A stretch of 64,000 bases of DNA from Bufo bufo (taxonomy: Eukaryota; Chordata; Amphibia; Anura; Bufonidae), in assembly GCF_905171765.1 (NCBI RefSeq), contig NC_053392.1, forward strand, positions 31,426,192 through 31,490,191. Reading direction: 5' to 3'. A model generated the notes under the pieces. It searched no databases. It saw only the letters and a list, made by a program, of their open reading frames with translations, and was not told where the DNA came from. The translations under genes were made by a program, and so were the position numbers. Shown here piece by piece: positions 21,684-32,545 of the stretch (position 1 is the stretch's first letter; every line of letters starts with the position of its first letter).

Positions 21684-21714
<31 letters not shown>
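21277..21714. other. AT-rich spacer with partial TTCG repeat and (TA)n
   Basis: No gene. 21380-21460 carries another CGAATATT-rich fragment ending GATCAACACTAG. 21677-21718 is (TA)n. The same sequence is duplicated at 22962-23405. Confidence 0.5.
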
Positions 21715-21722
<8 letters not shown>

Positions 21723-21928
21723 CCGGAAAAACGAGCGGCACTCCGTAGGATATAGAAAAGTGAACCTTTAATCACCCAGAGGTGCAACGTTTCGGCTCTG
21801 CTCTTGAGCCTTTTTCAAGCATGCTTGAAAAAGGCTCAAGAGCAGAGCCGAAACGTTGCACCTCTGGGTGATTAAAGGTTCACTTTTCTATATCCTACGG
21901 AGTGCCGCTCGTTTTTCCGGTATTTATA
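21715..21928. mobile_element. Perfect 214-bp palindrome with hammerhead-like core (P1), in (TA)n
   Basis: The two 107-nt arms match from TATAAATACCGG to CCGGTATTTATA about a centre at GCATGC (21819-21824). Each arm contains CTTGAAAAAGGCTC, a short loop and GAGCCGAAACGTTGC. This resembles the PLE terminal-repeat hammerhead (CUGANGA, stem II, GAAACG) with one extra base in the first box. A tail to about 22013 carries GGACGTGCACCC and TTTTTCTC and then meets (TA)n again. Interpreted as a non-autonomous PLE terminal-repeat foldback. Confidence 0.7.
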
Positions 21929-22035
21929 CATTGGGGTAAGAAGCCTATTCCCCTTGGGACGTGCACCCTACTTTCCACAGTCATTTTCACCAGTGCCGTC
22001 ATTTTTCTCGTACTATATATATATATATATATGTA

Positions 22036-22227
22036 CAGTACAAAGTTTGGACACACCTTCTCATTCAAAGAGTTTTCTTTATTTTCATGACTATGAAAAT
22101 TGTAGATTCACACTGAAGGCATCAAAACTATGAATTAACACATGTGGAATTATATACATAACAAAAAAGTGTGAAACAACTGAAAATATGTCATATTCTA
22201 GGTTCTTCAAAGTAGCCACCTTTTGTT
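22036..22227 (+). mobile_element. Tc1 left-end fragment (duplicated)
   Basis: Holds the outer 190 bp of the Tc1 inverted repeat (AGTTTGGACACACCTTCTC onward), identical to the left end of the Tc1 at 23725. It is truncated by the duplication junction and is not an independent insertion. Confidence 0.85.
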
Positions 22228-22695
22228 GTTTTAAAAAAAGACGAATATTCTGGAAAACTAATATATTCGATATAGTGCTATATATTAGTTTTTCGAATAT
22301 TCATAATATTCTAAAACAAGAATATATAGCAATATAGCGAATATAAAAAAAACGAATGTAGAACAATTTCGCTAATATAGTGCTATAATCTTTTTTTTAA
22401 TAGTTGTAATTTTTTTCCAATCTGAACTTCAGATGAGAAAAAAATTACAACTATTGGACAAAGAAAATTATAGCACTATATTAGCTAAATTGCTCTATAT
22501 TAGTTTTTTTCCGAATATTCGTTATATTGCTATATATTCTTGTTTTTGATTATTACGAATTTTCTAAAAAAACGAATATATAGTTTTTTTTAGAATATTC
22601 GTCTTTTTTAAAATAAATCTGTACAGTTCCACTTTGGCATACTCCTCCCTGACAAGTCCATGTCACCATGGGAATGCCTTGGGGTTAGAATATAC

Positions 22696-22842
22696 CAGGC
22701 ATGGCCAACCTGCGGCTCTCAAGCTGTTGTAAAACTACAACTCTCCCCATGCCCTGCTGTAGGCTGATAGCTGTAGACTGTCCGGGCATGATGGGAGTTG
22801 TAGTTTTGCAACAGCTGGAGAGCCTCAGGTTGGCCATCCCTG
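22696..22842. mobile_element. hAT-type MITE, duplicated copy
   Basis: Copy of 21011-21157 within the tandem duplication, offset 1685 bp, no difference noticed. Confidence 0.75.
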
Positions 22843-23368
22843 TAATATACCATCGGATCTGAGTTTTCACAATCTCATTGATTCTCATTACGAAAATTCG
22901 CATTACGAAAATTCTCATTAAAAAAATTTGCATTACGAAAATTTGCAATCAACACTACTCCTAAAGTCAAAGATATTGCAGCCTTCTCATTGGCCCACAA
23001 GCTAGAAGCAGGGAGGGATCATGTGTACTGATAAAAAAAATCGAAATTACGAATATATATCACTATATTCTAAATATTCGCTAATTCTTGACGTGCCAAT
23101 ATTCGAGATAAAAATTTGCAATTCGAATATTTGTGATCAACACTAGTTATCATTTGGATGATTATGGGCTTATGAAAACCCCAAAGTCACAATCTCAAGT
23201 ACCCTTTGCTCAGGGGATATGGATTAATTAGCTGACTAGAATGTGACACTTTCAGCCTAGAATATTGAACCTTTTCAAAATATTCTAATTTTAAGTTGCA
23301 TTACTGAAATAAATGAACTTTAGCACGATATTCTATTTTTTCAAATTTCACCTGTGTGTATATATATA

Positions 23369-23405
<37 letters not shown>

Positions 23406-23413
<8 letters not shown>

Positions 23414-23619
23414 CCGGAAAAACGAGCGGCACTCCGTAGGATATAGAAAAGTGAACCTTTAATCACCCAGAGGTGCAACGTTTCGGCTCTGCTCTTGAGC
23501 CTTTTTCAAGCATGCTTGAAAAAGGCTCAAGAGCAGAGCCGAAACGTTGCACCTCTGGGTGATTAAAGGTTCACTTTTCTATATCCTACGGAGTGCCGCT
23601 CGTTTTTCCGGTATTTATA
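23406..23619. mobile_element. Palindrome P1, duplicated copy
   Basis: Same palindrome as 21715-21928, carried along by the tandem duplication (offset 1691 bp). Confidence 0.7.
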
Positions 23620-23724
23620 CATTGGGGTAAGAAGCCTATTCCCCTTGGGACGTGCACCCTACTTTCCACAGTCATTTTCACCAGTGCCGTCATTTTTCTC
23701 GTACTATATATATATATATATATG

Positions 23725-25317
23725 TACAGTACAAAGTTTGGACACACCTTCTCATTCAAAGAGTTTTCTTTATTTTCATGACTATGAAAATTGTAGATTC
23801 ACACTGAAGGCATCAAAACTATGAATTAACACATGTGGAATTATATACATAACAAAAAAGTGTGAAACAACTGAAAATATGTCATATTCTAGGTTCTTCA
23901 AAGTAGCCACCTTTTGCTTTGATTACTGCTTTGCACACTCTTGGCATTCTCTTGATGAGCTTCAAGAGGTAGTCCCCTGAAATGGTTTTCACTTCACAGG
24001 TTTGCCCTGTCAGGTTTAATAAGTGGGATTTCTTGACTTATAAATGGGGTTGGGACCATCAGTGGCGTTGAGGAGAAGTCAGGTGGATACACAGCTGATA
24101 GTCCTACTGAATAGACTGTTAGAATTTGTATTATGGCAAGAAAAAAGCAGCTAAGTAACGAAAAACGAGTGGCCATCATTACTTTAAGAAATGAAGGTCA
24201 GTCAGTCAGCCGAAAAATTGGGAATACTTTGAAAGTGTCCCCAAGTGCAGTCACAAAAACCATCAAGCACTACAAAGAAATTGGCTCACATGCGGACCAC
24301 CCCAGGAAAGGAAGACCAAGAGTCACCTCTGCTGCGGAGGATAAGTTCATCCGAGTCACCAGCCTCAGAAATTGCAGGTTAACAGCAGCTCAGATTAGTG
24401 ACCAGGTCAATGCCACACAGAGTTCTAGCAGCAGACACATCTCTAGAACAACTGTTAAGAGGAGACTGTGTGAATCAGGCCTTCATGGTAGAATATCTGC
24501 TAGGAAACCACTGCTAAGGACAGGCAACAAGCAGAAGAGACTTGTTTGGGCTAAAGAACACAAGGAATGGACATTAGACCAGTAGAAATCTGTGCTTTGG
24601 TCTGATGAGTCCAAATTTGAGATCTTTGGTTCCAACCACCGTGTCTTTGTGCGACGCAGAAAAGGTGAACGGATGGACTCTACATGCCTGGTTCCCACCG
24701 TGAAGCATGGAGGAGGAGGTGTGATGGTGTGGGGGTGCTTTGCTGATGACACTGTTGGGGATTTATTCAAAATTGAAGGCATACTGAACCAGCATGGCTA
24801 CCACAGCATCTTGCAGCAGCATGCTATTCCATCCGGTCTTCGTTTGTGTTTAGTTGGACCTCCAGGATGTGTAAGGGCTATTTGACCATGAAGGAGAGTG
24901 ATGGGGTGCTGCGCCAGATGACCTGGCCTCCACAGTCACCGGACCTGAACCCAATCGAGATGGTTTTGGGTGAGCTGGACCGCAGAGTGAAGGCAAAAGG
25001 GCCAACAAGTGCTAAGCATCTCTGGGAACTCCTTCAAGAATGTTGGAAGACCATTTCAGGGGACTACCTCTTGAAGCTCATAAAGAGAATGCCAAGAGTG
25101 TACAAAGCAGTAATCAAAGCAAAAGGTGGCTACTTTGAAGAACCTAGACTATGACATATTTTCAGTTGTTTCACACTTTTTTGTTATGTATATAATTCCA
25201 CATGTGTTAATTCATAGTTTTGATGCCTTCAGTGTGAATCTACAATTTTCATAGTCATGAAAATAAAGAAAACTCTTTGAATGAGAAGGTGTGTCCAAAC
25301 TTTTGGTCTGTAATGTA
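23725..25317 (+). mobile_element. Tc1/mariner transposon with long inverted repeats
   Basis: Terminal inverted repeats of about 250 bp start TACAGTAC...AGTTTGGACACACC on the left and mirror CCAAACTTTTGGTCTGTAATGTA on the right. It is inserted at TA within a (TA)n tract. The inner ends are GAGCTTCAAGAGGTAGTCCC and its complement. It encodes a broken DD34E-type transposase. Confidence 0.9.
24133..25154 (+). pseudogene. Tc1 transposase, inactivated
   Basis: Starts MARKKQLSNEKRVAIITLR with a paired-like helix-turn-helix N-terminus (GRPRV hook near residue 60, then RTTVKRRLCESGL). A TAG at 24583 replaces the usual Trp before KSVLWSDESKFE, which holds the first catalytic Asp. The block that should carry the second catalytic Asp has lost about 26 bp near 24845-24860, which also shifts the frame. 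The C-terminal part resumes as WPPQSPDLNPIE, containing the Glu/Asn region. The copy is therefore catalytically dead. It would bind the inverted repeats and cut and paste the element. Confidence 0.9.
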
Positions 25318-25335
25318 TATATACATATATATATA

Positions 25336-25574
25336 TATAATCAAATAGAAAGCAGGACTGCACTCCAAAATGTGATGAAAAAAATCAAAGCTGTTTATTC
25401 ACCCATGTTATGGCAAAGTTTGCGACGTTTCAGCTCTTGCGAGCCTTTCTCAAGCCTTGAGAAAGGCTCGCAAGAGCTGAAACGTCGCAAACTTTGCCAT
25501 AACATGGGTGAATAAACAGCTTTGATTTTTTTCATCACATTTTGGAGTGCAGTCCTGCTTTCTATTTGATTATA
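25336..25574. mobile_element. 239-bp palindrome with hammerhead-like core (P2), in (TA)n
   Basis: Arms match from TATAATCAAATAG to CTATTTGATTATA about a one-base centre (25455). Each arm contains CTTGAGAAAGGCTC-GCAA-GAGCTGAAACGTCGC, where stem II is closed by a GNRA tetraloop (GCAA), followed by GTGAATAAAC with an AATAAA signal. The tail 25575-25653 has TGGACATTGCACCCGC and TGCTCCC...CTTTCTTTT before (TA)n. Same architecture as P1. Confidence 0.7.
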
Positions 25575-25648
25575 CTATTGGGGATTGCCGTTGACCCCTT
25601 TTGGACATTGCACCCGCTTGTCAGGTTGGTGCTCCCGTTGGACTTTCT

Positions 25649-25690
<42 letters not shown>

Positions 25691-25695
<5 letters not shown>

Positions 25696-25821
25696 GAGAA
25701 AAATTGGACTGCACTCCAGACGGTTTCTTCAGTAAAACAACAGGTAGTGTTTATTCAATAAACACTACCTGTTGTTTTACTGAAGAAACCGTCTGGAGTG
25801 CAGTCCAATTTTTCTCATTAT
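25691..25821. mobile_element. 131-bp palindrome (P3), in (TA)n
   Basis: Arms match from ATAATGAGAAAAATTGGAC to its complement about a one-base centre (25756). They include ACTGAAGAAACCGTCTGG, which resembles the 3' half of the PLE-A hammerhead (CTGAAGAAACGCGTC), and AATAAACAC. The tail 25822-25914 has TGGACTTTGCACCCGCC and TGCTGCC...TTTTTCTA before (TA)n. Confidence 0.65.
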
Positions 25822-25909
25822 CTACAAGTGGGTAAGATCCAGTTGCCGTACTTGGACTTTGCACCCGCCTTCATGCTACCTTTATGGTGGTGCTGCCAGT
25901 AGTTTTTCT

Positions 25910-25914
<5 letters not shown>

Positions 25915-25967
<53 letters not shown>

Positions 25968-27206
25968 GTATATATATAGCTTAAACATGGGACAACATGT
26001 CTGTTATCTATGGGTTAGATAGGACTGCAGGTCTGTACTTAGAGTTAACATGGAGACATTACAGTCCCACCATATATGTGATAGCTCCAATGACACACAT
26101 ACTGAGATACTTGTTGGAAGTGTAAGAGCTAATTATTTTGTTAATCATAGGTGGTGTTATATTGCCGCACCCAATACCTGGGGGTACTACAATTGTATAC
26201 AGTTATGTATATATTATGTATCGTTTTGTTGTTATTTGGTCGTTAGTTCCAGTTAAGGATATGGTTGGCAAGGAACAGGGCTTACCACCCTGTTCCTCCC
26301 ATCTTGTTAGGAATGGGCCAGTCCTGATTCCTTGCCAGGAGGGAAAGTTCCTGTTGAGTTACACAGTGGAGAGGAAGCACATGCCTGGAAGGATTCTCCA
26401 AAGAGAATTATAGCTAAAGACAGCCTCAAGTAAAACCTTGGGAAGACCAACAGTAGAGTTAACAGCTACAACCAGCACTAAAGACACTGCTGTGAGGTGA
26501 GGGACTACGGCTAAGACATCCATCACTCAGAATACTACTAGGCAGTAGAACATAAGTGCTAAACTGTAACAATCAAACCTGCCTCCAAATCCTTATTAGT
26601 ATCAGAGAATTGCACTTGAAATCAGCTGCTATTGAATGTACCTGAAGTTCTATGTTGCACTTAGTAAAAGAGACTTTTATATATTTAATTCTAGCTTTAT
26701 TCTTTAATATTGCATTTCCACTGCACTGATGCCCAGAGATTAATGACCTGAGGTAGTATACCATGTCACAACACTTCATCGGGGCCACTACCATTCAATG
26801 TCAAAGGTATTTAAAGTTTTGAAGCCTTTTTCTTGAATCAGACAACCTCTAGATACAGTTTTGGGAACTTTTATAACAGAGGATGTCATCTCTTTAGCAT
26901 ATAGCTATTTGTTTCCCCAAGCAGATATATATGTTGGGATAGGAGAGCGTGAGATTAAATCCTGAAGTAGCGACCTACCAGTAATGGATATTATTTTATG
27001 GGTCATATTTTTTGTAGTGAAAGGTCCTCGAGCATTCATGTAGAATGGCCATATTCACGTTACTTAAAGGAGTTGTCTCACTTCATCCATTTGTCCATCA
27101 CATTATACACTGCTTGTTTTCAGTGGTTATGACCACCCTGCAATGCTTACATACTATAGAAAAAAAAGCCTCCCTCTCTGGTGACCGGCAGTTTTTCATA
27201 TAGTTA
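25915..27206. other. Unclassified sequence between (TA)n and minisatellite
   Basis: 25915-25951 is (TA)n passing into a short (CA)n. 26270-26300 has a small inverted repeat (GGAACAGGG...CCCTGTTCC). 27060-27120 has TTAAAGGAGTTGTCTCAC, a sequence typical of a dispersed amphibian repeat. I see no gene. Confidence 0.35.
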
Positions 27207-29905
27207 TATAGGTAGCATCTACTACATTATCTGTACTCAGAGAGTTATCACTGTGTTATCTGTGGTGTTACATAGGACTGCAGGTGATATCTACTACATT
27301 ATCTGTTCTCAGAGAGTTATTGCTGTGTTATCTGTGGTGTTACATAGGACTGCAGGAGACATCTACTACATTATCTGTACTCAGAGAGTTATCGCTGTGT
27401 TATCTGTGGTGTTACATAGGACTGCAGGTGGCATCTACTACATTATCTGTACTCGGAGAGTTATCACTGTTATCTGTGGTGTTACATAGGACTGCAGGTA
27501 ACATCTACTACATTATCTGTACTCAGAGAGTGATCACCGTGTTATCTGTGGTGTTACATAGGACTTCAGGTAACATCTACTACATTATCTGTACTCAGAG
27601 ATTTATCACTGTTATATTTGGAGTTACATAGGACTGCAGGTAACATCTAATGCATTATCTGTACTCAGAGAGCTATCACTGTGTTATCTGTGGTGTTACA
27701 TAGGACTGTGGGTGACCTCTACTACATGATCTGTACTCAGAGAGCTATAACTGTTATCTGTGGTGTTACATAGGACTGCAGGTAACATCTACTACATTAC
27801 CTGTACTCAGAGAGTTATCACTGTGTTATCTGTGATGTTACATAGGACTGCAGGTGATATCTACTACATTATCTGTACTCAGAGAGTTATCACTGTGTTA
27901 TCTGTGATGTTACATAGGACTGCAGGTGATATCTACTACATTATCTGTTCTCAGAGAGTTATTGCTGTGTTATCTGTGGTGTTACATAGGACTGCAGTAG
28001 ACATCTACTACATTATCTGTACTCAGAGAGTTATCGCTGTGTTATCTGTGGTGTTACATAGGACTGCAGGTGACATCTACTACATTATCTGTACTCAGAG
28101 AGCTATCGCTGTGTTATCTGTGGTGTTACATAGGACTGCAGGTGACATCTACTACATTATCTGTACTCAGAGAGTTATCGCTGTGTTATCTGTGGTGTTA
28201 CATAGGACTGCAGGTGACATCTACTACATTATCTGTACTCAGAGAGTTATCGCTGTGTTATCTGTGGTGTTACATAGGACTGCAGGTGACATCTACTACA
28301 TTATCTGTACTCAGAGAGTTATCACTGTTATCTGTGGTGTTACATAGGACTGCTGGTGACATCTACTACATTATCTGTACTCAGAGTTATCACTGTTATC
28401 TGTGATCTTACATAGGACTGCAGGTGACATCTACTACATTATCTGTACTCAGAGAGCTATAACTGTTATCTGTGGTGTTACATAGGACTGCAGGTGACAT
28501 CTACTACATTATCTGTACTCAGAGAGTTATCACTGTGTTATCTGTGGTGTTACATAGGACTGCAGGAGACATCTACTACATTATCTGTACTCAGAGCTAT
28601 CACTGTGTTATCTGTGGTGTTACATAGGACTGCAGGTGACATCTACTACATTATGTGTACTCAGAGAGTTATCACTGTGTTATCTGTGGTGTTACATAGG
28701 ACTGCAGGTGGCATCTACTACATTATCTGTACTCAGAGAGTTATCACTGTGTTATCTGTGGTGTTACATAGGACTGCAGGTAACATCTACTACATTATCT
28801 GTACTTAGAGTTATCCCTGTGTTATCTGTGGTGTTACATAGGACTGCAGGTGATATCTACTACATTATCTGTACTCAGAGAGTTATCACTGTGTTATCTG
28901 TGGTGTTACATAGGACTGCAGGTGACATCTACTACATTATCTGGACTCAGAGCTATCACTGTGTTATCTGTGGTGTTACATAGGACTGCAGGTGACATCT
29001 ACTACATTATGTGTACTCAGAGAGTTATCACTGTGTTATCTGTGGTGTTACATAGGACTGCAGGTAACATCTACTACATTATCTGTACTTAGAGTTATCC
29101 CTGTGTTATCTGTGGTGTTACATAGGACTACAGGTGACATCTACTACAGTATCTGTACTCAGAGAGCTATAACTGTTATCTGTGGTATTACATAGGACTG
29201 CAGGTGACATCTACTACATTATCTGTACTCAGAGAGCTATAACTGTTATCTGTGGTGTTACATAGGACTGCAGGAGACATCTACTACATTATCTGTACTC
29301 AGAGCTATCACTGTGTTATCTGTGGTGTTACATAGGACTGCAGGTGACATCTACTACATTATGTGTACTCAGAGAGTTATCACTGTGTTATCTGTGGTGT
29401 TACATAGGACTGCAGGTGGCATCTACTACATTATCTGTACTCAGAGAGTTATCACTGTGTTATCTGTGGTGTTACATAGGACTGCAGGTAACATCTACTA
29501 CATTATCTGTACTTAGAGTTATCCCTGTGTTATCTGTGGTGTTACATAGGACTGCAGGTGATATCTACTACATTATCTGTACTCAGAGAGTTATCACTGT
29601 GTTATCTGTGGTGTTACATAGGACTGCAGGTGACATCTACTACATTATCTGGACTCAGAGCTATCACTGTGTTATCTGTGGTGTTACATAGGACTGCAGG
29701 TGACATCTACTACATTATGTGTACTCAGAGAGTTATCACTGTGTTATCTGTGGTGTTACATAGGACTGCAGGTAACATCTACTACATTATCTGTACTTAG
29801 AGTTATCCCTGTGTTATCTGTGGTGTTACATAGGACTGCAGGTGACATCTACTACATTATCTGTACTCAGAGTTATCCCTGTGTTATCTGTGGTGTTACA
29901 ATACA
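27207..29905. repeat. 72-bp minisatellite array, about 38 units
   Basis: The unit reads ATCTACTACATTATCTGTAC, then TCAGAGAGTTATCACTGTG, then TTATCTGTGGTGTTACATAG, then GACTGCAGGTGAC. Units at 28071, 28143 and 28215 are exactly 72 bp apart. Variants with loss of 2-6 bp (for example CACTGTTATC, or ACTTAGAGTTATC) recur. A block of about ten units is itself repeated with a 708-bp offset (28636 versus 29344). Long translated frames here exist only because 72 is a multiple of three. Confidence 0.95.
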
Positions 29906-30070
29906 TTATATTACATAAAGCTCAGATGACATCACAGAGAACCGGGTTATTGTATTTGCAGTCCTGTTTGTGAACCCATCGTCACTGCTGGTTACTGCCA
30001 GGTGTCCGTATACTGTATGATGCAGACTTACATGTTGCTGCTATTATATAGTTTTTTGTTACTGTTGCAG

Positions 30071-30195
30071 ATGAGGATGGGGCACATTCTCCTGGCCGCG
30101 CTCTGCCTGTGGAGCTGTGCACTGACGGTGACTTCAATACTAAACGAGGAACAAGTGGGAAGAGCAAATAACTACATCCAGCAGCAGTTCGCCAA
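30071..30195 (+). CDS. Candidate first coding exon of a secreted host protein
   Basis: A pyrimidine-rich tract and TTACTGTTGCAG (30059-30070) form a good splice acceptor directly before ATG. The exon then encodes MRMGHILLAALCLWSCALTV, a convincing signal peptide (Met/Arg, a Leu/Ala-rich core, small residues before the likely cleavage near residue 21), and continues TSILNEEQVGRANNYIQQQF. It ends GCCAA|GTAAGTAG, a near-consensus donor, leaving phase 2. An acceptor abutting the ATG implies an untranslated first exon upstream. I do not recognise the protein; the amphipathic helix after the signal is compatible with cystatin-fold secreted proteins, but that is weak. No further exon was identified in the window. 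Confidence 0.55.
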
Positions 30196-30578
30196 GTAAG
30201 TAGATGTGTGGAGCTGATGAGATTGACATCAGTCAGGAATCTCAGGATGTCACATGTAGAAGTAATGTTCTACTAAGGGGGAGTTCATACCACCATTTTA
30301 TTTTTTGTTTTTCTGATCCATCAGAAGAACAAAAAAATAAAACTAAATAAAAAGGATCCTTTAACAAAGAATGGTCCTGTTGCATCAGTTGGCATCTGTT
30401 TGAGCCATTTCTGCCTGAGATCTGTTTTTTTGAACAGAAAAAAAAAGTTCTGAATGCAGTTTTTTTTTACGTCTAAAAAATCGTATTTCAGACAAAATTG
30501 TCTCAAACGGATGCCAACTGATGCAACAGGATCAGTTTTTTTTACAGGATCTTTAAAAAAAACGGATCCTATGCATAA
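30196..30578. other. Intronic sequence with an A/T-rich foldback
   Basis: No gene. 30283-30578 holds an imperfect palindrome: GTTGCATCAGTTGGCATC (30378-30395) mirrors GATGCCAACTGATGCAAC (30509-30526). It is probably an old MITE, since split by the insertion at 30579. Confidence 0.45.
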
Positions 30579-30924
30579 GGGCTAATGCACACGACCATAG
30601 CCGGCCCATGTCCATACTGCGGCCCACAAACAGCGAGTCAACAATATATGGACAGCGGCCGTGTGCTCACAGTCTCACGGATGCAGTCCCATTCACTTAA
30701 CTGGGGCTGCAATCTGGGAGACACAGTGCGGTGTGGAATGGAGGCACAGATCGGAAGGCCACAGAGGCCCTGCGGAGTGCTTCCGTGTGTTTTCTGTCCA
30801 TGCCTCCGAACCGCAAGAGAGTGATGAATGCACTACTTGGATGCAGATCACAAACCCCATTCAAGGGAATGGTCTGTGTCTGCAAGTTGTGGTCCACAGT
30901 ACGGGCGGTTGTGTGCATGAGCCG
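30579..30924. mobile_element. Harbinger-type MITE, 346 bp
   Basis: Ends GGGCTAATGCACACGACC and GGTTGTGTGCATGAGCCG are imperfect inverted repeats flanked by TAA on both sides (30576-30578, 30925-30927). A 3-bp TAA duplication fits PIF/Harbinger elements. No ORF. The outer flanks resemble each other's continuation (an older foldback). Confidence 0.6.
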
Positions 30925-31780
30925 TAACTGATGCAACAAGATCTTTTTTTTTTTTTACAGGATCCTGTTTTTTCTTTCTGTAAACTCTCACTAGACCTGT
31001 TACCCTAAAACTGTAATAATATTAGTTGTGCAGTGACCCTCTGCGGGGTGCTGTGAGGAGGAGAGGAGTGGTAGTGTTGGCACAGATAGAGGTAGTAGTG
31101 GTTCATGGCGCTCCCTGGTGCCGTGCAGTGATCGGAGGGTGCATCCTTTCTTTATTCAAGTCACCTTGATCTTTTGGGGTGATGGGGTGCAAGGCAGGAC
31201 AACTGATGCAGGTCCGGCAGATAATGGAGGCAATGACCCAATTTAGCTATAAAAAGCCAGTTTAGTAAGAATAAAGAACGGTCTCTTTAATAAGGATTAG
31301 AGAGGAGCTAATTCAACCCCACAAAGTGGAATTCAATCCAAATTTCAGGGTAAATTTGATTCGCCACAAAGCCAAGTTATTGATTGACCTGAAATAGTGT
31401 AAAAAAAATAATAATATTTGCCTCCTCCATTTGCTCGCGACGGGACTGAAGATCTCAGCTGAAATCCTATGCGTGGTGACGTATGACTCCACCATGCCGT
31501 CTGCATGACGACGTAATCTTGAGCTTTATTTTTCACTCTGTTTTTACTCCAAGATGCCGTGGTCATGTATGAACGCACATTAGCTAGCTGGCCCCTTCAC
31601 TCTCTCTCTCTCTCAGAAGGCTGGTACCGTGGCCAAAATCTTGTGGCCCACAGTCTGCGGCTCAGTAGTCCAGCTGGCTCCTTGATCACAGGACTGGTGA
31701 CTCATGGTCTGTGGCTCAGCCACCCCATTCCTGCGTCTTCTTCTAGTCATCCATGCAGACTGCCATGAGTCTCTTTTTCT
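30925..31780. other. Unclassified sequence
   Basis: No gene found. 30950-30990 completes the older foldback. 31590-31612 has a short CTCTCTCT run. 31320-31390 (GTGGAATTCAATCC, TTTGATTCGCC) resembles a dispersed repeat. Confidence 0.3.
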
Positions 31781-32190
31781 TTTTTAAAAGTTTGTATTTA
31801 TCCTGTTAAAAGATAAATATTTAAAACAGTTCACTGAACCAATAAAGCACAAACCGATGAGACATTGCAACAGCGGCTTGGTACATGATACAAACTCCAC
31901 AAAAGTCTGTCAGCAGTGTTCCTTCGAGCCTCTAGTTTCGCCGTTGCTTTTTGAGACAAGTGCCGCAGGATCCCCACCTTCAGCTAAGCTACTGATGTTC
32001 TAGCAGCTAACCATAAACCCCATATTTTATCAAATCTCTCTGGACTTCCTCTAGCAAGGTAAGTCATTTTGTACATTGGCAAGGCCGCTTCGATAAGTTG
32101 CATCCAATGTTGGACTGAGGGGGCTTTAGGGGGCTTCCAGTTTAGCAGGGTAGACTTCCTAGCATAGAACATTAGAAGTCGATATAGTAT
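31781..32190 (-). pseudogene. L1 (Tx1-like) 3' end: ORF2 C-terminus and tail
   Basis: The minus frame 32172-31984 reads MFYARKSTLLNWKPPKAPSV, then WMQLIEAALPMYKMTYLARG and RFDKIWGLWL. This matches the C-terminal region of L1/Tx1 ORF2 proteins, downstream of RT. An untranslated tail runs to about 31781. It is a separate 5'-truncated insertion from the L1 at 2393-12200, which lacks this part. Confidence 0.75.
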
Positions 32191-32330
32191 CCTAGATAGT
32201 GATGAGCGGCAGGTGCAATATTCAAATTCGCAATATTTTGTGAATATTCTGTAGAATATTCGTCGAATATTTGCGAATTTGAATATTCATTATATTCCAC
32301 ATTCTTTTTTTTTATTCGAAAATTGGCAAG
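32191..32330. repeat. TTCG/AATATTC-rich foldback fragment
   Basis: TAGTGATGAGCGGCAGGTGC followed by AATATTCAAATTCGC and its near mirror GCGAATTTGAATATTC (32272-32287). Similar in style to the MITE at 20382. Confidence 0.45.
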
Positions 32331-32545
32331 GTAATGATCGCGTAATATGCGAATATTACGCGATCAAATACAGGTGTGGGTCAAAAACAAATATAAAGCA
32401 CTATAGAATATAGTGAAGATGCTGTGAATATAAAGCTGCCACATCCTCTGTTTGCGGGGTGGCAGGTGCCACTGTCACTCCAGAGGTGGAGGAAGAAGAG
32501 GAAGCAGAAGAAGCCTGAGACCTTTCTTGGTTTTTGAGGTGCTTA

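Larger units (their letters stand above)
20543..22227. repeat. 1.69-kb tandem duplication, copy 1
   Basis: Identical in layout to 22228-23918, with an offset of 1685 bp rising to 1691 after a (TA)n tract. It ends inside the left TIR of a Tc1 element, joining ...CCACCTTTTG to TTGTTTTAAAAAAAG. Confidence 0.92.
22228..23918. repeat. 1.69-kb tandem duplication, copy 2
   Basis: Near-identical to 20543-22227. I noticed one substitution (GACTAGA-G/A-TGTGAC at about 21559 versus 23250) and a longer (TA)n. It runs on into the complete Tc1 element, which shows copy 2 holds the original right side. Confidence 0.92.

Noticed and set aside
26050..26413. Two overlapping plus-strand ORFs of 68 and 91 codons
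   Set aside because: No family resemblance, no splice or signal features, and AT-rich low-complexity surroundings.
27207..29905. CRISPR array
   Set aside because: Units are contiguous with no unique spacers, the unit is too long, and the context is eukaryotic.
27181..29918. Several long plus-strand ORFs (up to 195 codons) that look like a repeat protein
   Set aside because: They are translations of a 72-bp satellite whose period is divisible by three, in more than one frame, with no start context, codon bias or splice signals.
31559..31768. 69-codon plus ORF with Ser/Leu-rich sequence
   Set aside because: Driven by a CTCTCT run; no conserved motif or exon-like boundaries.
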